From: Kiritimatiellia bacterium
GTDB lineage: Bacteria; Verrucomicrobiota; Kiritimatiellia; UBA8416; JADHWI01
Direction: 5' to 3'
Assembly: GCA_016783565.1 (NCBI GenBank)
Contig: JADHWI010000001.1
Span: 1 to 64,000 of the forward strand
DNA: 64,000 bases
The notes under the pieces are model-generated. The model was not told the DNA's origin. It did not search any database and worked only from the letters and a program-made list of their open reading frames with translations. Below, piece by piece: positions 59,886 to 64,000 of the stretch (its first letter is position 1; each line of letters begins with the position of its first letter). Both the position numbers and the translations under genes were made by a program.

Positions 59886-60077
59886 ATGGCTTCAGATGAC
59901 ATTGCCATACCCGTGCGTACGTCGGAGTTGGCAAATGTTGCGGCTGTAAACCTGACAGCGTTGGAGTTATCCGTCAGCAAAGTGGCAACATTAACAGAGA
60001 ACCTGCGCGGTGCGCTCGTAGAAACGGAGTACATCAGAGTAGTAAGCCGCGGCGACATGAACCGTATTCAGCTTTAA
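59886..60077 (+). pseudogene. CsgG-like N-terminal fragment
   Basis: NVAAVNLTALELSVSKVATLTENLRGALVETEYIRVVSRGDMNRIQ resembles the conserved CsgG-like N-terminal motif; then stop. Confidence 0.45.
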
Positions 60078-60157
60078 GCGATGCGACATGTTTGGGAAGC
60101 ACAGTGCCACCCGGGGTGGCGAAATAGTGCGTGGGTGTAACGCTGTCGGCGTCATGA

Positions 60158-60282
60158 ATGTGGGTATGGGAGTATGTGGGTTTTCTAAACCAGTGAAAGT
60201 GGCGGAGGCAATTCTGTCCCGACCTCCATGGGGAAGTCGGGATGCCCTCTCACAACCTCACACACTCACATACCCACATACG
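60158..60282. repeat. Palindromic element with long imperfect terminal inverted repeats
   Basis: atgtgggtatgggagtatgtggg (60158-60180) vs reverse complement of ctcacacactcacatacccacat (60258-60279), about 20/23 matching; internal cccgac/gtcggg hairpin. Confidence 0.7.
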
Positions 60283-60467
60283 TTTTGAGGTAAACAGGTT
60301 TTGTCACCACAATTTTGTGCTATTCTCATTGGTTGATATCGCAGTGCAGATGGCTCGTATTCTTAAAGAAATTATTGAGGGCGACACGGAAATCAGTCAG
60401 GATATCCATGCGATGCCGGTCCTGACTCTTCGATATTGTTTTTATAAGCCAACAAGCGCAAGAAGCC

Positions 60468-60698
60468 ATGGATAACGATATAGGGAAACCAGATCCTGAT
60501 GCGCTGCTGGAGCTGGCGACGTATCGCATGCCGTTCGGCAAGCACAAGGGCATGCGACTCGTGGATCTACCAGAACCCTACGTGGTCTGGTTTTCCCGGA
60601 AGGGGTTTCCAAAAGGTAAACTCGGTCGATTAATGCAAGAAGTGTATGAGATCAAGGTGAACGGCCTGGAATACTTGTTCGACCCCTGGCGCGACTGA
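60468..60698 (+). CDS. DUF3820 family protein
   Basis: YRMPFGKHKGMRLVDLPEPYVVWFSRKGFPKGKLG. Confidence 0.85.
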   Translation: MDNDIGKPDPDALLELATYRMPFGKHKGMRLVDLPEPYVVWFSRKGFPKGKLGRLMQEVYEIKVNGLEYLFDPWRD

Positions 60699-60806
60699 CT
60701 GCCAGACACGCCATGGCCTTTACTCTCAGTTTTTAGTTAAAACCTGACTTTCCTTTGTGATAGCATCGTACCCGTGACAATACCCAATACGGATATGGAG
60801 AATAAA

Positions 60807-61103
60807 ATGACCCAGACACCAAAGATTGAGATCTTCTTCTCGCAGATGTGTGGCCTATGCCATGAAGCTATGGACTTCTTTCGCTCAAGAGGATTATCCT
60901 TCGAAACCTATGAAGTCCATTGGAAAGGCGAAGACCTTCTTGATTCGGAAAATGCTCGAGAATTAAAAAAACGTGTGCCAAACGTAGAATTTGTCCCTCA
61001 AATCTTCATTGATGGGCACCATATCGAAGGCTATCGATCGCTTGAGGAACTGATCAAGACGGGCGAAATCGAATCGATCCTATCTAATGGAGATATGGCA
61101 TGA
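60807..61103 (+). CDS. Glutaredoxin-like protein
   Basis: IEIFFSQMCGLCHEAMDFF; VPQIFIDGHHIEGYRSLEEL. Confidence 0.85.
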   Translation: MTQTPKIEIFFSQMCGLCHEAMDFFRSRGLSFETYEVHWKGEDLLDSENARELKKRVPNVEFVPQIFIDGHHIEGYRSLEELIKTGEIESILSNGDMA

Positions 61104-61981
61104 ATGACAACTCTCACGCAGGCCTTGCAAAAAACCTCGAAGAAATTCTGGCGTCTCCTTCTTATCGAACGGCATACGAAGATGTGGACCTTTTCAAACG
61201 CGATGAGCTCCGACACATCCGCCTTGAAGTGGAGTTGTTGAAACCCGAACTTGTGCAACAGGATGAAGACATCGTCTCAACCATTGTCGTTTTCGGCAGT
61301 GCCCGAACACCAGATCTCGCCGAAGCGCAAAAAGCACTCATGCACGCACAGCTCGTATTCGAGAAATCACCAGACGATGAATCAGGAGCCGAGCTTCGCC
61401 GCGCAGAAAAGCGGATGGAACACGCAGGATATTACGAACAGGCACGCGAACTCGGACGTATTGTATCTTCAACATGTCAACTTGACGGACGCTGCGAATA
61501 TGTAGTGGTTACCGGCGGAGGTCCGGGTATCATGGAAGCTGCTAATCGCGGTGCATACGAAGTTGGAGCCAAAAGTATTGGCCTCAACATTACGCTGCCA
61601 TTTGAACAAAAACCAAATCCGTATATCTCTCCGGAACTCTGTTTTCAGTTCAGATATTTCGCAGCACGCAAAATGCACTTTTTAATGCGCGCCAAAGCAC
61701 TGGTAGCATTCCCCGGTGGATTTGGAACCATGGATGAACTTTTTGAAGCACTGACTCTGATTCAGACACGCAAGATGAAACGCATTCCTGTCGTATTGGT
61801 GGGCAAAGCATTCTGGGATCGCATCATTAACTTTGACGCATTTGTAGAGGAAGGGGTCATCTCTCCCGAGGACCTGAAACTGTTCCACATCGTAGAAACC
61901 GCTCAGCACGTCTGGGATGTCATCGCCCAATACTACATGGATGAAATCGAGCCGGAACATCCGCGAACCGTAGAATTCTAA
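61100..61981 (+). CDS. LOG family (TIGR00730-type) Rossmann-fold protein
   Basis: VVTGGGPGIMEAANRGA; AFPGGFGTMDELFEALTLIQTRK. Confidence 0.92.
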   Translation: MNDNSHAGLAKNLEEILASPSYRTAYEDVDLFKRDELRHIRLEVELLKPELVQQDEDIVSTIVVFGSARTPDLAEAQKALMHAQLVFEKSPDDESGAELRRAEKRMEHAGYYEQARELGRIVSSTCQLDGRCEYVVVTGGGPGIMEAANRGAYEVGAKSIGLNITLPFEQKPNPYISPELCFQFRYFAARKMHFLMRAKALVAFPGGFGTMDELFEALTLIQTRKMKRIPVVLVGKAFWDRIINFDAFVEEGVISPEDLKLFHIVETAQHVWDVIAQYYMDEIEPEHPRTVEF

Positions 61982-62007
61982 TCGCACAACGGCCCGGAAC
62001 CCGCAGT

Positions 62008-63297
62008 CTACCCTGCGAGCACCTTGTTACTCGACATGGCCGCAAGCATACCTCGCACGGACTCTTCCAAATCCAACGTGACGCGGCTCACCTCACTCCG
62101 CTTATCGGCGTGATATGCTTCAGCATGCGTCTTCAGGTCCACAGGGTCTCCCACACGAATGCACGCCTTACGTGGCCCCCACATACGCCGCTCCCCCAGC
62201 ACCTCCATCTCAAGCAGACAGAGAACATCCATAATTCGCTCAACCGTCATGCGCTCCCGAATATAATCGGCATATATTGCAATAAACTGTAACACGCGCC
62301 ATAGATCATCATACAACCTGCCGGCTGTAGCACGTCTCTCCCGAACAAGCATATTCTCATAGGCCGTCGTGGCTCCGTCCTGCTGCACAATCCTGTCGAC
62401 CGAATTGAATGCCCGGCGCACACGGTCCAGCAATGCCTCGCTCGGCAAGGGTTCAACCCCCAGTTGAATTTCAATGCGCGACACGACAAACTCTTTCATT
62501 GCTTGGATGCGTGTATTAAAGTCAGCCCCCTCCGGCGGCACTACACTATGTTTCTTTTCGTTTGCAATCAGGACTGCTTCGCTCACGCGCCGTATACGCT
62601 CAGGAATATCACCCGGTGCACGTTCTTTTCCCGCAAGCACCCGATCCTCCAGGCGAGTGAGCGAGGCATCAATCTCGGGCGTCATGTCTTTGAGGTACTG
62701 ATATTTTATCGCGATGGGCACACAGTACAATGAGGCTGAAGCATCCTGCTTCGCCGAGTCTTCATACGCCTTGAAAGCCAATTGCGTGACCCCCTCCTGA
62801 AACGGGATCACGGTGTCGTTCTGCCAAACCGTCTGCCCTTCGGGAAAAATCACCAGCCAACGTTTACCCTCGGAAAGAATACGGCGTGTCATCTGAAAGG
62901 ATGCGCGGTCCGCAGTGCCGCGAATGATCGAGTAAGCGCCCATTCGCTGCATCACCCATCCTGTCAGCCATGATGTCTCAAAAGCTTCCATGGCAGCCAG
63001 ATAGTTAAAGTCCACGCCAAGCTGCCGGGACATCTGCATCACAAGCAAGGGTTCGTGTCCCCCCGAATGGCTTGGCATCAATAAGCAACGGTTCCCCTGC
63101 AACGCCCGTAACCGGTTAAGCCCATCTCCCTGCACCTCAATCTCTGTTACTTTTAGCTGCGAGCGTATCCGAGCCGGCAACACCGTTGACCGACAAATGG
63201 CGCGTACCAAGCGGTTCTCTTTCGGGGGACGGAACGTAAAAGGCTTCGGACGACTGCGCGGATTTGCAGAAAGTATTTTGAAAACATCCATAATCAC
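62008..63297 (-). CDS. PlsC-like acyltransferase family protein
   Basis: LLMPSHSGGHEPLL (HX4E variant of HX4D), FPEGQTVW. Confidence 0.75.
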   Translation of the reverse strand: MIMDVFKILSANPRSRPKPFTFRPPKENRLVRAICRSTVLPARIRSQLKVTEIEVQGDGLNRLRALQGNRCLLMPSHSGGHEPLLVMQMSRQLGVDFNYLAAMEAFETSWLTGWVMQRMGAYSIIRGTADRASFQMTRRILSEGKRWLVIFPEGQTVWQNDTVIPFQEGVTQLAFKAYEDSAKQDASASLYCVPIAIKYQYLKDMTPEIDASLTRLEDRVLAGKERAPGDIPERIRRVSEAVLIANEKKHSVVPPEGADFNTRIQAMKEFVVSRIEIQLGVEPLPSEALLDRVRRAFNSVDRIVQQDGATTAYENMLVRERRATAGRLYDDLWRVLQFIAIYADYIRERMTVERIMDVLCLLEMEVLGERRMWGPRKACIRVGDPVDLKTHAEAYHADKRSEVSRVTLDLEESVRGMLAAMSSNKVLAG

Positions 63298-63426
63298 TCC
63301 TTCCTCAGAAAACGAATCGTACTGGCGACGCCCGCTTAATGCAAGTCAGCCGAGCCCTCATCATTTTGACTTAATTGATGCGCAATAGACTTGATGCTCC
63401 TTTCCTGCAACCGTAATCTATCGATC

Positions 63427-64000
63427 ATGCCAACAAACAAACACTCTGCCATGCGATTCCGACAATTTGGTCGGACGTGCCAACTCCGCATAGAAAACGC
63501 ACAGGATCTTCACCATGTTCTGAACCTGGATGATGCACTGTGGGTGGCTACCAGCGTACCTTCGCCGGCATTCGCCGATACAGGCGATCTTGTCGCGGTC
63601 ATGGATCGCGACGGTTCCGGACGGATTACCAGTGATGAATTGAGAGCGGCCATTGCATGGTTCCTCAATAGTGTAAACAACCCTGAGGACGTCACAACCG
63701 GCGAGGAATGTTTAGCCCTTGAGAACATTAACCAGGACAGTCCCGATGGTTCTGCACTGCTCTCCTCTGCCGAATACATACTCAAAGCCCAGGGCAAAGC
63801 GGATGCAAAAAAGATCACCCTGCAAGAGGTCGCAGAGTTTTTGGACAAACTTACCGAACAACCATTAAATGGTGACGGAATTGTAGTGCCGGATGCAGCG
63901 AACAACGACGCATTGATCGTGTTCCTGAGAGATGCCGTTGCCTGTGTCAACGCCATGACGGATGCCAGCGGAAAACGAGGAGTCAACCGCAGCCAGTTGG
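63427..64000 (+). CDS. EF-hand-containing protein, 3'-partial (runs off the window)
   Basis: Hand translation: DRDGSGRITSDEL canonical EF-hand loop; second DxDxxxG-like loop (NQDSPDGSALLSSAEYI); open to window end. Confidence 0.7.
   Translation, partial: MPTNKHSAMRFRQFGRTCQLRIENAQDLHHVLNLDDALWVATSVPSPAFADTGDLVAVMDRDGSGRITSDELRAAIAWFLNSVNNPEDVTTGEECLALENINQDSPDGSALLSSAEYILKAQGKADAKKITLQEVAEFLDKLTEQPLNGDGIVVPDAANNDALIVFLRDAVACVNAMTDASGKRGVNRSQL

Noticed and set aside
1-64000. CRISPR array, rRNA operon, intact transposase or reverse transcriptase
   Set aside because: No regularly spaced direct repeats, no rRNA-like sequence and no ORF with transposase/RT motifs seen in the window.

Overview
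The window has two parts. (1) Bases 1 to about 10.6 kb are an accessory region of short, co-oriented (+) genes: toxin-antitoxin pairs, lipoproteins, an SGNH hydrolase, a beta-helix protein, a metallophosphoesterase, an SMP-30/NHL protein and an arylsulfatase. They are separated by palindromic spacers. Read by hand, the spacers have the layout of integron attC sites: an R'' box (RYYYAAC-like), imperfect L''/L' arms with an extra unpaired base, and a GTTRRRY R' box. For eight cassettes the first 7-9 bases at the GTT boundary are the reverse complement, or nearly so, of the R'' box at the same cassette's far end, as expected for excisable gene cassettes. I interpret this as part of a chromosomal integron cassette array. 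No integrase lies in the window; it would be expected beyond the left edge. (2) From about 10.8 kb on is mostly core chromosome: a minus-strand dcw segment (murC-murB fusion, ddl, ftsQ, ftsA, ftsZ); rplM-rpsI; an RhlE-type helicase; argJ-argB-argD-argG; thiD; hom-lysC-cimA-valS; ispE-tRNA-Gln-prs-rplY-pth; rpsF-ssb-rpsR-rplI-dnaB-bamA-skp-lpxD-galE-cinA(C-term)-recA-alaS; an HtrA protease; a YugP-like peptidase; tRNA-Ala; a YidD/TM2-like/LolA-like envelope cluster; LOG; a PlsC-like protein; and an EF-hand protein running off the right edge. Gene content suggests the PVC superphylum (Kiritimatiellota/Verrucomicrobia/Lentisphaerae-like), which is inference only. Other notable points: tRNA-Gln overlaps the ispE stop codon, alaS is very short, FtsZ has an altered tubulin signature, a solo LacI DNA-binding domain lies upstream of murC-murB, and there are two long inverted-repeat elements.
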